From Bradyrhizobium sp. CCGB01 (lineage in GTDB: Bacteria > Pseudomonadota > Alphaproteobacteria > Rhizobiales > Xanthobacteraceae), in the NCBI RefSeq assembly GCF_024199795.1, contig NZ_JANADK010000001.1, positions 2,170,001-2,234,000 of the forward strand: a stretch of 64,000 nucleotides of DNA. Direction: 5' to 3'. Within the stretch, counting starts at the first letter, position 1. Each line of letters opens with the position of its first letter. Of the stretch, positions 55,564 through 64,000 are shown one piece after another. The translations under genes were made by a program, and so were the position numbers. The notes under the pieces were generated by a model, which worked only from the letters and a program-made list of their open reading frames with translations, was not told the origin of the DNA and searched no databases.

Positions 55564-56047
55564 TGGCTCCGCCGCAGCTGTTGATCCCGTGGCCGGCTTG
55601 ATCGACATCGCGCTGCCGCGCGAGGTGAGCCTCTGGCCGCAAACCTGGGAGGCGTGGCTCGCAATCGTGCTTCTGGTTGCCGCCGTCAGCGTAGCGGCTT
55701 GGCGCTATGCGCATCTTCGCCACATCAACCGATATCGTCGCGAGGCGCTCGCAGAGCTGCAAGGGATCGAGCACGCCGGCAATGCGGGGCCGTCGGAACT
55801 GCTGTCGCGGCTGACGATGCTGGTGCGGCGCACGGCGCTCGCAGCGTTCCCGCGGGAGAAAGTCGCGCCCCTGGTCGGGCCGGCATGGCTCTCCTTCCTC
55901 GATCGCAGCTATGGCGGTGACGAATTCTCGCATGGCGTCGGTCGCCTGCTCGTGAGCGGTCCATATCGGCAGCTCCCGCCCGAGGGAGCAGAGCTGCAAT
56001 TGCTGGTCCACCTCGTCCGCCGCTGGATCAGGGGGCACCATGCTTGA
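55556..56047 (+). CDS. DUF4381 membrane protein
   Basis: About 163 residues from a TTG at 55556 that has a CGGAGG site and overlaps the DUF58 gene by 8 bases. One membrane helix (AWLAIVLLVAAVSVAAWRYA), and a cytoplasmic part with ELLSRLTMLVRRTALAAFPR. DUF4381 proteins are regular members of Bat-type operons. It overlaps the first VWA gene by 8 bases. Confidence 0.8.
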   Translation: MADGSAAAVDPVAGLIDIALPREVSLWPQTWEAWLAIVLLVAAVSVAAWRYAHLRHINRYRREALAELQGIEHAGNAGPSELLSRLTMLVRRTALAAFPREKVAPLVGPAWLSFLDRSYGGDEFSHGVGRLLVSGPYRQLPPEGAELQLLVHLVRRWIRGHHA

Positions 56048-57038
56048 ATTCGCCTGGCCATGGCTGCTCCTCTTGTTGCCGCTGCCGATCCTGGTCTGGT
56101 GGCTGCTGCCGCCTTACCGGGCGCGGCAGGCGTCGATCCAGGTGCCGTTCTTCGACAGGCTGGCAGCGGCGACCGGTCAGACACCACAGCGCGGCGCCGT
56201 CGTTCTGGAACGGCGGGCGGTGCAGATGATCGCGGCAGCGGTGATCTGGGCGCTGCTGGTTGTGGCGCTGGCACGGCCGCAATGGGTCGGCGATGCCGTG
56301 ACGCGGGATGTATCCGCACGCGACCTGATCCTGGCGATCGACATCTCGGGGTCGATGGACCAGCGCGACTTCAAGGCGCCGGACGGCACGACGCTCACCC
56401 GTCTCGATGGCGTCAAACGCGTGCTCAGCGATTTCATTGCCCGCCGCAAGGGCGATCGTATTGGCCTGATCCTGTTCGGCACCAGGGCGTATGTGCAGGT
56501 GCCGTTCACCCAGGACCTTCAGACCGCGCAGCAACTGCTCGATCAAGCTGCGGTCGGCATGGCGGGCCAGCAGACGGCGATCGGCGATACGATCGGCCTT
56601 GCCATCAAGACGTTCGCGGCCAGCACATCTAAGCAGAAGCTGCTGGTGCTCTTGACCGACGGCAACGACACGGCAAGCCGCGTTCCGCCCGAACACGCAG
56701 CCGACATCGCCCATCAGAACGACGTCACCGTCTATACGATCGGCGTCGGAGATCCCGCAGCCTCTGGCGAGAACCGCGTCGATCTCGGCGTCTTGCAGCG
56801 CGTCGCTAGCACCACGGGCGGCCATTTCTTCAGGGCCGAAAACGGTGCCCAGCTCCAGGCGATTTATGCCGACATCGACCGGCTGGCGCCGGCAAAGCTA
56901 CAGACCCAGTCGTGGCGGCCGAAGCAGCCGCTGTTTCAATGGCCGCTCGGCGCCGCTGTCGTGCTCGGCCTGCTGCTGTGGCTCGCGCTTCTGCTCGGAA
57001 GCGAATGGCGCCGGATGAGGAGCGTGAGCCATGCCTGA
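56040..57038 (+). CDS. VWA-domain membrane protein, BatA-like
   Basis: 332 residues. Membrane helix at the N-terminus (FAWPWLLLLLPLPILVWWLL) and another at about 60-80, a von Willebrand A domain with intact MIDAS DISGS (Asp101, Ser103, Ser105) and LTDGNDTASR, and a third helix at the C-terminus (GAAVVLGLLLWLALLLG). BatA proteins bind divalent metal through the MIDAS and are part of the Bat complex. The overlap with the DUF4381 gene and with the next VWA gene suggests a fixed subunit ratio. Confidence 0.92.
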   Translation: MLEFAWPWLLLLLPLPILVWWLLPPYRARQASIQVPFFDRLAAATGQTPQRGAVVLERRAVQMIAAAVIWALLVVALARPQWVGDAVTRDVSARDLILAIDISGSMDQRDFKAPDGTTLTRLDGVKRVLSDFIARRKGDRIGLILFGTRAYVQVPFTQDLQTAQQLLDQAAVGMAGQQTAIGDTIGLAIKTFAASTSKQKLLVLLTDGNDTASRVPPEHAADIAHQNDVTVYTIGVGDPAASGENRVDLGVLQRVASTTGGHFFRAENGAQLQAIYADIDRLAPAKLQTQSWRPKQPLFQWPLGAAVVLGLLLWLALLLGSEWRRMRSVSHA

Positions 57039-58554
57039 GGTGGCCACGATGCCCTTTCATCTCCTGCGCCCGCTCTGGCTTCTGGCGCTGATCCCGCTTG
57101 CCATCGTGTTCGCCGTGTTGCTTCGCCGGCGAAGCGCGGGCGTGCAATGGGGCAGGGTGATCGCGCCCCATCTCCTGACCCATCTGATCGTGCGGCCGCA
57201 GCGCGGACGCCACATCGATCCGCTCTATCTGGTCGCTGGAGCGCTGACGCTCGGCATCGTCGCTCTGTCCGGGCCGACGTGGCGACGTGAATTGCCGCCC
57301 TTTGTCGAAGACAAGGCGCCGCTGATGATTGCGCTCGCCGTCGGCTCGTCGATGAGCGGGACCGATGTCGCGCCCTCCCGCCTCGAACGTGCCAAGCAGA
57401 AGATCAGTGATCTGCTTGCGGCGCGCGCCGGCGCCAGGACGGGACTCGTCGCCTATGCCGGCACCGCGCATCTGGTGATGCCGCCGACCGACGACCGCTC
57501 TGTGATCGCGCCGTTCCTGGCCGCGCTGGCTCCGGGATTGATGCCGACCGACGGCAAGAATGTCGTCGCGGCGACCTCGCTGGCTGCGAATGCGCTGGCG
57601 TCAGAGCCCGTTGCCGGAACCATCCTGCTGGTCGCCGACGATTTCGGCGCTGCCGATGCGGCCACGGTGCGTCAGGCGGCCGGGCGCAACAATCTCGTCG
57701 TCCTGGCGGTCAGCGCGGACGCCTCTCCACTGCCGGCCGGCTTCGATGCCGTCAGGGTCAGTATCGACGGCACCGACATCGCGCGGCTCGAACGGCGGAT
57801 CGAGACACGTTTCCAGGCCGCCCAGGGCGATGCGTTCGGCACGCAATGGCGCGACGAGGGTTATTGGCTGCTGCCGTTGCTGGCATTGTTGAGCCTGCTC
57901 TGGTTCCGGCGTGGCACGACGGTGGCCTGGATTCTCGCTCTCTGCCTCGTCTCGCACGCATCGCCGTCGCGCGCCGAGTCGGCATCGCGGTTCACCAGCC
58001 TGTGGCTGACGCCGGATCAGCAGGGGCGGCTCGCCTTCGACCGCGGTGATTACCGCGCCGCGCAAACCCTGTTCGCTGATCCGATGTGGCGCGGCATCTC
58101 GGCTTACCGCAGCTATGATTTCATCGCCGCAGCCGAGGAGTTCGCGAAGGTCGACACATTGGAAGGCAAATTCGCGCTCGGCAATGCGCAGGCGCAGAAT
58201 CATGCCTACGAGAAGGCACTCAAGATCTACGACGAGGTGTTGAAGGCAGAGCCCGGCAATGCCGCCGCGAAGACCAATCGCGCCATCGTGCAGGCGGCGC
58301 TGGATGCGCAGGAGGAGAAGCGCCGCAAGCAGGAGCAAAACGACGCCGCGCCGCCCGACCTGAAGGCGGACGAAATGCGGGTTGATCCCAAGCAGAAGGG
58401 CGGCAAGCGGATCACTGTCACGCCGCAGGACGTCACGACGGCCGGCGCGGCCGAAGCCTGGATGCGCCAGGTCCAGACCTCGCCGGCAGACTTTCTCAAG
58501 CTGAAGTTTGCGATCCAGGCGGCCGCTCCGGCACAAGGGAGGGCATCGCAATGA
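57031..58554 (+). CDS. VWA-TPR membrane protein, BatB/BatC-like
   Basis: 507 residues. N-terminal helices, a VWA-like domain (about 95-270), helix pair near 280-320 and a TPR part (about 330-430: RLAFDRGDYRAAQTLFADPM, GNAQAQNHAYEKALKIYDEV), then a charged tail. The MIDAS motif is degenerate: the expected DxSxS reads ALAVGSSMS, with Ala103 and Gly105 in place of Asp and Ser. VWA metal binding is therefore doubtful. It unites BatB and BatC in one chain. Overlaps its neighbours by 8 and 4 bases. Confidence 0.9.
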   Translation: MPEVATMPFHLLRPLWLLALIPLAIVFAVLLRRRSAGVQWGRVIAPHLLTHLIVRPQRGRHIDPLYLVAGALTLGIVALSGPTWRRELPPFVEDKAPLMIALAVGSSMSGTDVAPSRLERAKQKISDLLAARAGARTGLVAYAGTAHLVMPPTDDRSVIAPFLAALAPGLMPTDGKNVVAATSLAANALASEPVAGTILLVADDFGAADAATVRQAAGRNNLVVLAVSADASPLPAGFDAVRVSIDGTDIARLERRIETRFQAAQGDAFGTQWRDEGYWLLPLLALLSLLWFRRGTTVAWILALCLVSHASPSRAESASRFTSLWLTPDQQGRLAFDRGDYRAAQTLFADPMWRGISAYRSYDFIAAAEEFAKVDTLEGKFALGNAQAQNHAYEKALKIYDEVLKAEPGNAAAKTNRAIVQAALDAQEEKRRKQEQNDAAPPDLKADEMRVDPKQKGGKRITVTPQDVTTAGAAEAWMRQVQTSPADFLKLKFAIQAAAPAQGRASQ

Positions 58555-59945
58555 GAGCTTGGGTGGGCTCCATCGCTGTGCTGCTCGGCTGTGCGCTCCA
58601 GTCGCAGGGTGCGCGCGCGCAACAGGCTGTGACGCCTGATCCGATCGTGCAGATGACAATCGACCCGCCACGAATCGTGGTCGGGCAGCAGACGACGCTG
58701 AGCATCCTGGTCCTGGCGCCGAACTACATGACATCGCCGCCCGAACTGCCGGACTTCCAGGTTCGCAACGCAGTGACTCGGCAACTGCAAAGCGTCAACA
58801 CCAACGAGCAGCGCGACGGCGTGTCCTATGCAGGGGTACGCTTCGAATACGCGATCTCGCCGCAGGAACCGGGCTCTTATGCCGTGGCAGGCCAGAGCGT
58901 CAGGATCAAATATGCGGCCGAGCCACCTGCCGTACGCGACGTGAACCTCGCGCTGCCGTCGGCTTCATTCGAGGCGTTCATCCCGGATGCGGCAAGCACG
59001 CTGAACCCGTTCGTGTCGGCCAGCAGCTTGACCGTCGAGCAGGACATCAAGCGCTCGGCCGATCCGCTCAAGGCCGGCGATGCCGTGACCCGGACGATCA
59101 CGATCAGGGCGGAGGGCACGCCGGCGATGTTGCTGCCCCCTCAGCAATTCCCAGTCATCGACGGCCTAAAGCTCTATCCGGCGCAGCCGAAGCTCGATGA
59201 CAAGGTCGACGGACGCACCGACGTCATGACGTCGACCCGCGTCGACTCCGCGACTTACATGGTGGAGCGTGCGGGCGACTATTTGCTGCCCGCCGTCGAT
59301 ATGGGCTGGTGGAATGTCGGGAGCGGCAAGGTCGAACAAGCGCATCTCGATGCCGTGCCGGTCAAGGGCGTCGCGGCAGCGGCAGGCTCGACCTTCGCGG
59401 TCGGCTCGAATGAGGAGCGGAATTGGGACCGCATCGCCGATTTTGTCACGGATCACTGGCTGACTGCGCTGCTGCTGGCGGTCGTTGCTGCCGTGCTGGC
59501 CTGGTTCGCACCTCGTATCGCTCGCCGCGCGGCGATGGATTTCCATCGCCGGCACACGGCTTATCTCCGGTCGGAGGCGTTTGCATTCCGACGATTGCGA
59601 CGCGCGATCCGTCATCGCGACGCCGGAAGATCGTATTTTGCGCTGCTCGAATGGCTGCCGCACGTCGACGCAGCGTCACCGTCCCTCACGGCCCGTGACT
59701 TCAAGGCCGCTGCGCGCGATCCGGAGCTGGATCGGCAACTCGGGGCGCTCGAGAGGAAACTGTTTGCAAGCCGACGCGACCCGGCCCGCTGGTCCCCGCG
59801 CGATTTATTGCGCCACGTGTCCGCTGCTCGCCATCGGCTGCGTCCGCGTGCCGGCCACAGTGACGCGGCGGGCTTGCCCAAATTTTTGAATCCGGTTGGA
59901 ACTTCGCACGTCGCTGCACATCAGAACAGAAGGCCCGCCAGATAA
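58551..59945 (+). CDS. BatD-like oxygen-tolerance protein
   Basis: 464 residues. Signal peptide (WVGSIAVLLGCALQSQGARA), a long beta-sandwich periplasmic part (IDPPRIVVGQQTTLSILVLA, FEYAISPQEPGSYAVAGQSV), one membrane helix near residue 305 (WLTALLLAVVAAVLAWFAPR) and a cytoplasmic helical tail. It matches BatD in fold and position. The ATGA overlap with the previous gene marks the last gene of the module. In other bacteria the Bat operon supports oxygen or envelope stress tolerance. Confidence 0.88.
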   Translation: MRAWVGSIAVLLGCALQSQGARAQQAVTPDPIVQMTIDPPRIVVGQQTTLSILVLAPNYMTSPPELPDFQVRNAVTRQLQSVNTNEQRDGVSYAGVRFEYAISPQEPGSYAVAGQSVRIKYAAEPPAVRDVNLALPSASFEAFIPDAASTLNPFVSASSLTVEQDIKRSADPLKAGDAVTRTITIRAEGTPAMLLPPQQFPVIDGLKLYPAQPKLDDKVDGRTDVMTSTRVDSATYMVERAGDYLLPAVDMGWWNVGSGKVEQAHLDAVPVKGVAAAAGSTFAVGSNEERNWDRIADFVTDHWLTALLLAVVAAVLAWFAPRIARRAAMDFHRRHTAYLRSEAFAFRRLRRAIRHRDAGRSYFALLEWLPHVDAASPSLTARDFKAAARDPELDRQLGALERKLFASRRDPARWSPRDLLRHVSAARHRLRPRAGHSDAAGLPKFLNPVGTSHVAAHQNRRPAR

Positions 59946-60039
59946 GCGAAGCACAAGGAGACCATTTCAGACGGAACGGACGATCGAAACTCGGTATCAC
60001 CTGCGCTAGCCAACAATCACGTGGATCAAGGAGCGTCGA

Positions 60040-61727
60040 ATGACCAACGAGACGAAGACCGCGAACAATCCCGTTACCGACTCCAACAGCAGCGACAATT
60101 CAGCCATCCATCGCCGGGCCGTGCTGCTCGGCACATCGTCCATCGTTGCCGCTGCGGCGCTGACATCGCAGGCGCTCGCGCAGGCACAGAAAGCCGCACC
60201 TTCGCCGTCGCCGGCCGCAGCGCCGCCGCCAGGTGGCCGCAAGCCCAACATTCTCGTCATCTTCGGCGATGACATCGGAATTCCCAGATCAGCGCCTACA
60301 CCATGGGCATGATGGGCTATCGCACGCCCAACATCGACCGGATCGCGCGCGAAGGCGCGATCTTCACCGATTCCTACGGCCAGCAGAGCTGCACGGCGGG
60401 CCGCGCGTCCTTCATCCTTGGCCAGGAGCCGTTCCGGACCGGCCTTCTCACCATCGGCATGCCCGGCGATCCCCACGGCATCCAGGACTGGATGCCGACG
60501 ATTGCGGACGTGATGAAAGCGCAAGGTTACGCAACCGGTCAGTTCGGCAAGAACCATCTTGGTGACCGTGACGAGCATTTGCCGACCAAGCACGGCTTCG
60601 ACGAATTCTTCGGTAATCTCTACCATCTCAACGCGGAGGAAGAGCCTGAGGGCTATTTCTATCCGAAGGACCCGAACTTCCGGAAGCAGTTCGGGCCGCG
60701 TGGCGTCATCAAGTCATCCGCGGACGGCAAGATCGAGGACACCGGCCCGCTCAACACCGCGCGCATGCCGACAGTCGACGAGGAGTTCCTGGGGGCCGCC
60801 AAGGACTTCATTGGCCGGCAGGCCAGAGCCGACAAGCCGTTCTTCGTCTGGTTCAACTCGACGCGCATGCACGTCTTCACCCATCTCAAGAAGGAGTCGC
60901 TCGGCAAGACCGGCAAGGGTATTCACGCCGACGGCATGGTGGAGCACGACGGGATGGTCGGCGAGTTGCTGAAGCAACTCGACGATCTCGGCATCGCCGA
61001 CAACACCATCGTGCTCTACACCACGGACAACGGCGCAGAGATCGCGCTGTGGCCTGATGGCGCCATGACCCCGTTCCACGGCGAGAAGGGCACAACATGG
61101 GAAGGCGGCATGCGCATTCCGATGATGGTGCGTTGGCCGGGCGTGGTGAAGCCGGGCACGCAATACAACGAGATCATCTCGCTGATCGATTGGTTCCCGA
61201 CGCTGGCAGCCGCGGCGGGAATCCCCGATATCAAGGAGAAGATGAAGACAGGGTTTTCCGGCGCTGGCGGCAAGAATTTCAAGGTGCATCTCGACGGCTA
61301 TAATTTCCTTCCGTTCTTCAAGGGAGAGACGACCACGCCGCCGCGCGATGCAATCTACTACTTCGATCAGGGCGGCAATCTCAACGCGATTAGGTGGAAC
61401 GACTGGAAGCTGAGCTTCGCCTCTTCCAAGGGAAATATTGCGACCGGTACCCGTGAGGTGACCGCTTGGTCGCTGATCGCAAACCTGCGCATGGACCCCT
61501 ATGAACGAGGTCTGGAGGAGGGCGGGGGAGCCATACAATTCCTCGCCCAGAACATGTGGCTGATCGTGCCCGTGCAGGGAAAGATCAAGGAGTTCTTCTC
61601 CGATTTCGATCAGTTCCCCTACCAGGAAGGCAGCTCGCTGAATGCGGGCGGCATCAACTACAGCCTGCTGCGGCAGCAGGCTGCATTGAAGCGGCTCAAC
61701 GACCTCGAACGCTTGAAGCCGCAATAG
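60040..61727 (+). pseudogene. second arylsulfatase, frameshifted near 60284
   Basis: Two adjacent frames form one sulfatase. Residues 1-80 (60040-60281) carry a Tat-like signal (IHRRAVLLGTSSIVAAAALT) and KPNILVIFGDDIGIP; the rest (from about 60284, next frame) continues ISAYTMGMMGYRTPNIDRIA, the CTAGR formylglycine site and a full sulfatase domain to 61727. Aligned with the paralog at 51831, one C is missing in ATTCCCAGATC (expected CCCC). The rest is undamaged, so this is either a sequencing error in a short C-run or a fresh loss. If real, it would yield a non-functional fragment. Next gene is a HAD phosphatase, 36 bases later. Confidence 0.85.
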
Positions 61728-61763
61728 TGAGAGGTGCAATAACGGCAAGGAAGGGCAGTTGCG

Positions 61764-62768
61764 ATGATCAACCGGCTTGGCGTCATGCTACTTGCATGTC
61801 TCGTGTCCATTGGCGTCGCGGTGGCGCAGCCGGCCGATCCATTGCCGTCCTGGAACGACGGCGCGGCGAAGAAGGCGATTGCCGACTTCGTCGCGCGCGT
61901 CACGCGTGACGGCGGGCCGGATTTCGTCCCGCCCGCCGAACGCATCGCGGTTTTCGACAATGACGGGACACTTTGGTGCGAGCAGCCGATGTATTTCCAG
62001 CTCGCGTTCGCGATCGACCAGGTCAAGGCGATGGCACCGAAGCACCCGGAGTGGAAGCAGAAGCAGCCGTTCAAGGCGCTGCTCGACAAGGACACCAAGG
62101 CACTCGCCGAGTCCGGGCAGAAGGGACTTCTGCAAATCGTTGCGGCGACGCATGCGGGCATGACGACGGATGCTTTCTCGAAGTCCGTCACCGACTGGCT
62201 CTCCACCGCGCGCCATCCGCGGTTCGAGCGGCCCTACAACAGCCTTGTCTACCAGCCGATGCTGGAGCTCCTGGCCTATTTGCGGGCCAACGGCTTCAAG
62301 ACGTTCATCGTGTCAGGCGGCGGCGTCGAGTTCATGCGGCCCTGGGTCGAGAAGGCCTACGGCATCCCACCCGAGCAGGTGGTCGGCTCGTCCGGCGTCG
62401 TGCAATTCGAGACCGCTACGGATGGCAAGCCGCAATTGATGAAGCTCGCCAAGATCGAGTTCATCGACGACGGCGCCGGCAAGCCGGTCGGGATCAACCG
62501 GTTCATCGGACGGCGTCCGATCTTCGCCTTCGGCAACTCCGACGGCGATCTGCAGATGCTGCAGTGGACGACCGCCGGAGCGGGCGCGCGCTTTGCGGGC
62601 ATCGTGCATCACACCGACGCGGCGCGCGAATACGCCTACGACCGTCAATCCAAGTTCGGCAAGCTCGACAAGGCGCTCGACGCGGCCGGGGTCGCCGGGT
62701 GGACCGTCGTCGACATGAAGCAGGATTGGAAGGAGGTGTTTCCGGCGAAACCAGACGCCAAGCCCTGA
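61764..62768 (+). CDS. exported HAD-superfamily phosphatase
   Basis: 334 residues. Signal peptide (LGVMLLACLVSIGVAVAQPA), then IAVFDNDGTLWCEQPMYFQL with the DxDGT nucleophile, FIVSGGGVEFMRPWVE (motif II), and FAFGNSDGDLQMLQWTT (motif IV), a complete HAD. Related enzymes are annotated as haloacid dehalogenase-like or acid phosphatases; the substrate is unknown. An AAGGAAGGG site precedes ATG 61764. Part of the sulfatase-Bat run, so periplasmic ester hydrolysis is a theme. Confidence 0.88.
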   Translation: MINRLGVMLLACLVSIGVAVAQPADPLPSWNDGAAKKAIADFVARVTRDGGPDFVPPAERIAVFDNDGTLWCEQPMYFQLAFAIDQVKAMAPKHPEWKQKQPFKALLDKDTKALAESGQKGLLQIVAATHAGMTTDAFSKSVTDWLSTARHPRFERPYNSLVYQPMLELLAYLRANGFKTFIVSGGGVEFMRPWVEKAYGIPPEQVVGSSGVVQFETATDGKPQLMKLAKIEFIDDGAGKPVGINRFIGRRPIFAFGNSDGDLQMLQWTTAGAGARFAGIVHHTDAAREYAYDRQSKFGKLDKALDAAGVAGWTVVDMKQDWKEVFPAKPDAKP

Positions 62769-62833
62769 GCGGCCGCCGCAAGTGGCGCTCGAATTCCGGC
62801 GCACAGCACATTTGAAAAACAGCAACGGGAAGC

Positions 62834-63358
62834 ATGAAGAGGAACAAAATGTCTATTCAAGCGCGCACAACTTCGCTGGCAACGGCTCTTGTTTTGCTGG
62901 CATCCGGCGTGTCCCTGTCCGTTGAGACGGTGTCCGCCGCGCCACTTCAACCCGGTGCAATACACCAGGACGCGGTCGCATCGCCCGACCTCATCGAGGT
63001 GCGCGCCGCCGGGCGCCGCGGCGGGGCGGCAGTCGGTCCTCGTGGCGGTGCAGTCGTTCATCGTGGCGGGGCTGCCGTTGGTCCGCGTGGAGCGGCCTAT
63101 CGCGGTACCACCGCCGTCAGGGGACCGCGCGGCAACGTCGCGGTTCGCCACACGACGGCGGTCGCCGGCCGCGGCGGCTGGGCGCGACCGGGCTGGTACG
63201 GCTGGCCGAGAGGTGGCGCCATCGCGGCCGGTGCGGCCATCGGCATGGTGACAGCGGCGACGGCCGCAGCGTGGGCAGGTGCTGCGCCTGCGCCCGGCAT
63301 GTGCTGGTACTACACCGATCCGTCCCGGACGCAGGGCTTCTGGGACTACTGCCAGTGA
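62834..63358 (+). CDS. Gly/Arg/Ala-rich exported protein
   Basis: 174 residues. Signal peptide (ATALVLLASGVSLSVETVSA), then a repetitive middle of Gly-Arg-Gly and Arg-Gly-Gly units (RRGGAAVGPRGGAVVHRGGA, WARPGWYGWPRGG), a hydrophobic segment (AIAAGAAIGMVTAATAAAWA) and the ending CWYYTDPSRTQGFWDYCQ, which is a conserved tail in alphaproteobacterial exported proteins of this kind. Low-complexity with a Cys pair at the end. Function unknown; may be an envelope or surface protein. Confidence 0.75.
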   Translation: MKRNKMSIQARTTSLATALVLLASGVSLSVETVSAAPLQPGAIHQDAVASPDLIEVRAAGRRGGAAVGPRGGAVVHRGGAAVGPRGAAYRGTTAVRGPRGNVAVRHTTAVAGRGGWARPGWYGWPRGGAIAAGAAIGMVTAATAAAWAGAAPAPGMCWYYTDPSRTQGFWDYCQ

Positions 63359-63391
63359 TGGCAACGCTCCGATGAAACGGAGGTCACCGCC

Positions 63392-63631
63392 ATGAGCGGC
63401 TACGACATCTTCGCCTGGATCGTGCTGGTGATCCTGCTTGCCAGTGCGATCGCCGTGGTCTGCATCGCCGGATGGCTGCCCGGGCACATCGCGAAATCGC
63501 GTAATCATCCGCATGCGCAAGCCGTGATGGTCGCAGGCTGGATCACGCTGTTTTTCGGCTTCGCATTGTGGCCGATCGCCTTCATCTGGGCCTATCTCGA
63601 CGTGCCCGCGCGCAAGGCAGGAGATGCGTGA
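63392..63631 (+). CDS. DUF3302 membrane protein
   Basis: 79 residues with two helices (FAWIVLVILLASAIAVVCIA and WITLFFGFALWPIAFIWAYL), the DUF3302 pattern with the loop GWLPGHIAKSRNHPHAQAV. E. coli YibI and YiaW belong here and pair with HlyD-type YibH/YiaV. The same pair is seen here: its TGA overlaps the next ATG. Confidence 0.85.
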   Translation: MSGYDIFAWIVLVILLASAIAVVCIAGWLPGHIAKSRNHPHAQAVMVAGWITLFFGFALWPIAFIWAYLDVPARKAGDA

Positions 63632-64000
63632 TGGCCGTTGCAATTCTCAATATCTACCTCGTGCTGCTCTTCCTGCTGGTGCACTTCAAGATCGTGCCCT
63701 TCAACCTGTTCTGGAAAGTGTCTCCGGCGATCGTAATGGTGGTCGTGCTGCTGGGGCTGCTGATCCCGATGGGATGGGGCGCACCGCAGGGCAATGCGCT
63801 GGTCGTACGTAACGCCGTCTCGATCGTGCCCGACGTGGCGGGCGAGGTGACGGACGTACCGGTCATCGCCAACGCGCCGCTCAAATCCGGCGACGTGCTG
63901 TTCAAGATCGACCCGACGCCTTACGCAGCGCAAGTCAAGGCGATCGACGCCCAGTTCAAGCTCGCCAAGACGCGTCTCGGTCAGATGACGCAGCTGTTCG
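63631..64000 (+). CDS. HlyD-family membrane fusion protein (YibH/YiaV-like), cut by window end
   Basis: The first 123 residues of a membrane fusion protein. N-terminal helices (LNIYLVLLFLLVHFKIVPFN and VSPAIVMVVVLLGLLIPMGW), then the biotinyl-lipoyl-like VSIVPDVAGEVTDVPVIANA and KSGDVLFKIDPTPYAAQVKA, typical of HlyD/EmrA. The sequence continues beyond the window. The ATG overlaps the DUF3302 stop (ATGA type), so the two are coupled. Confidence 0.88.
   Translation, partial: MAVAILNIYLVLLFLLVHFKIVPFNLFWKVSPAIVMVVVLLGLLIPMGWGAPQGNALVVRNAVSIVPDVAGEVTDVPVIANAPLKSGDVLFKIDPTPYAAQVKAIDAQFKLAKTRLGQMTQLF

Noticed and set aside
63001..63200. RGG repeats as an RNA-binding protein
   Set aside because: The protein has a signal peptide and a cysteine-bearing exported tail, so a cytoplasmic RNA-binding role is unlikely; the repeats are low complexity.

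Overview
The window is high-GC DNA of the kind found in a Bradyrhizobium-like alphaproteobacterium. The judgement rests on protein families and gene order: an FDH/molybdenum-cofactor cluster, pobA/pcaHG, many solute-binding proteins, and short palindromic repeats typical of that group. It is an inference from recognition, not from a database search. No rRNA, CRISPR array or intact transposase was seen.

Layout. 1-3.3 kb is an accessory edge: a small exported protein, a decayed glutathione S-transferase, a YfcE-type phosphoesterase, then a 1.6-kb segment bounded by an intact tRNA(CAT) gene and a copy of its 3' end, which looks like a shrunken tRNA-integrated island. 3.6-9.1 kb holds four solute-binding proteins of four transporter classes (Bug/TTT, TAXI/TRAP, ABC branched-chain type, TupA tungstate), none with a permease. 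7.1-17.3 kb is a molybdenum/tungsten cofactor region: an HTH regulator with a PBP-like domain, TupA, a divergent MoeA, a MoeA-PBP-like fusion, MobA, FdhD, MobB, MoeA and a TusA-like protein, interrupted by a flavin monooxygenase. 17.6-24.3 kb supplies the client: an OFA-family oxalate/formate-type transporter and an NAD-dependent molybdenum formate dehydrogenase (fused FdsG-FdsB, then FdsA), preceded by a possible short leader ORF.

24.6-34.7 kb: YbaK; a GntR regulator divergent from tcuAB (tricarballylate/citrate oxidation); DUF5993 plus a DsbB-like protein; a lipase-like hydrolase; a three-domain acyltransferase/acyl-ACP synthetase; and a TetR regulator with two palindromic operator candidates facing a small divergent gene. 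34.7-40.5 kb: an autotransporter, a GGDEF diguanylate cyclase and pncB. 40.6-46.1 kb is aromatic catabolism: LysR/pcaHG (protocatechuate 3,4-dioxygenase) and AraC(PobR-like)/pobA (4-hydroxybenzoate to protocatechuate), with a NYN-domain protein between. 46.3-50.3 kb: a PRISE-like reductase and a CHASE2 adenylate cyclase with a periplasmic partner.

50.8-64 kb is the most unusual part. A formylglycine-generating enzyme and an arylsulfatase precede a tightly overlapped MoxR-DUF58-DUF4381-VWA-VWA/TPR-BatD module. A second arylsulfatase (frameshifted here), a secreted HAD phosphatase, a Gly/Arg-rich exported protein, DUF3302 and a truncated HlyD-type protein follow on the same strand. I propose that the Bat-like membrane module serves the exported sulfatases or envelope; this is inference from context.
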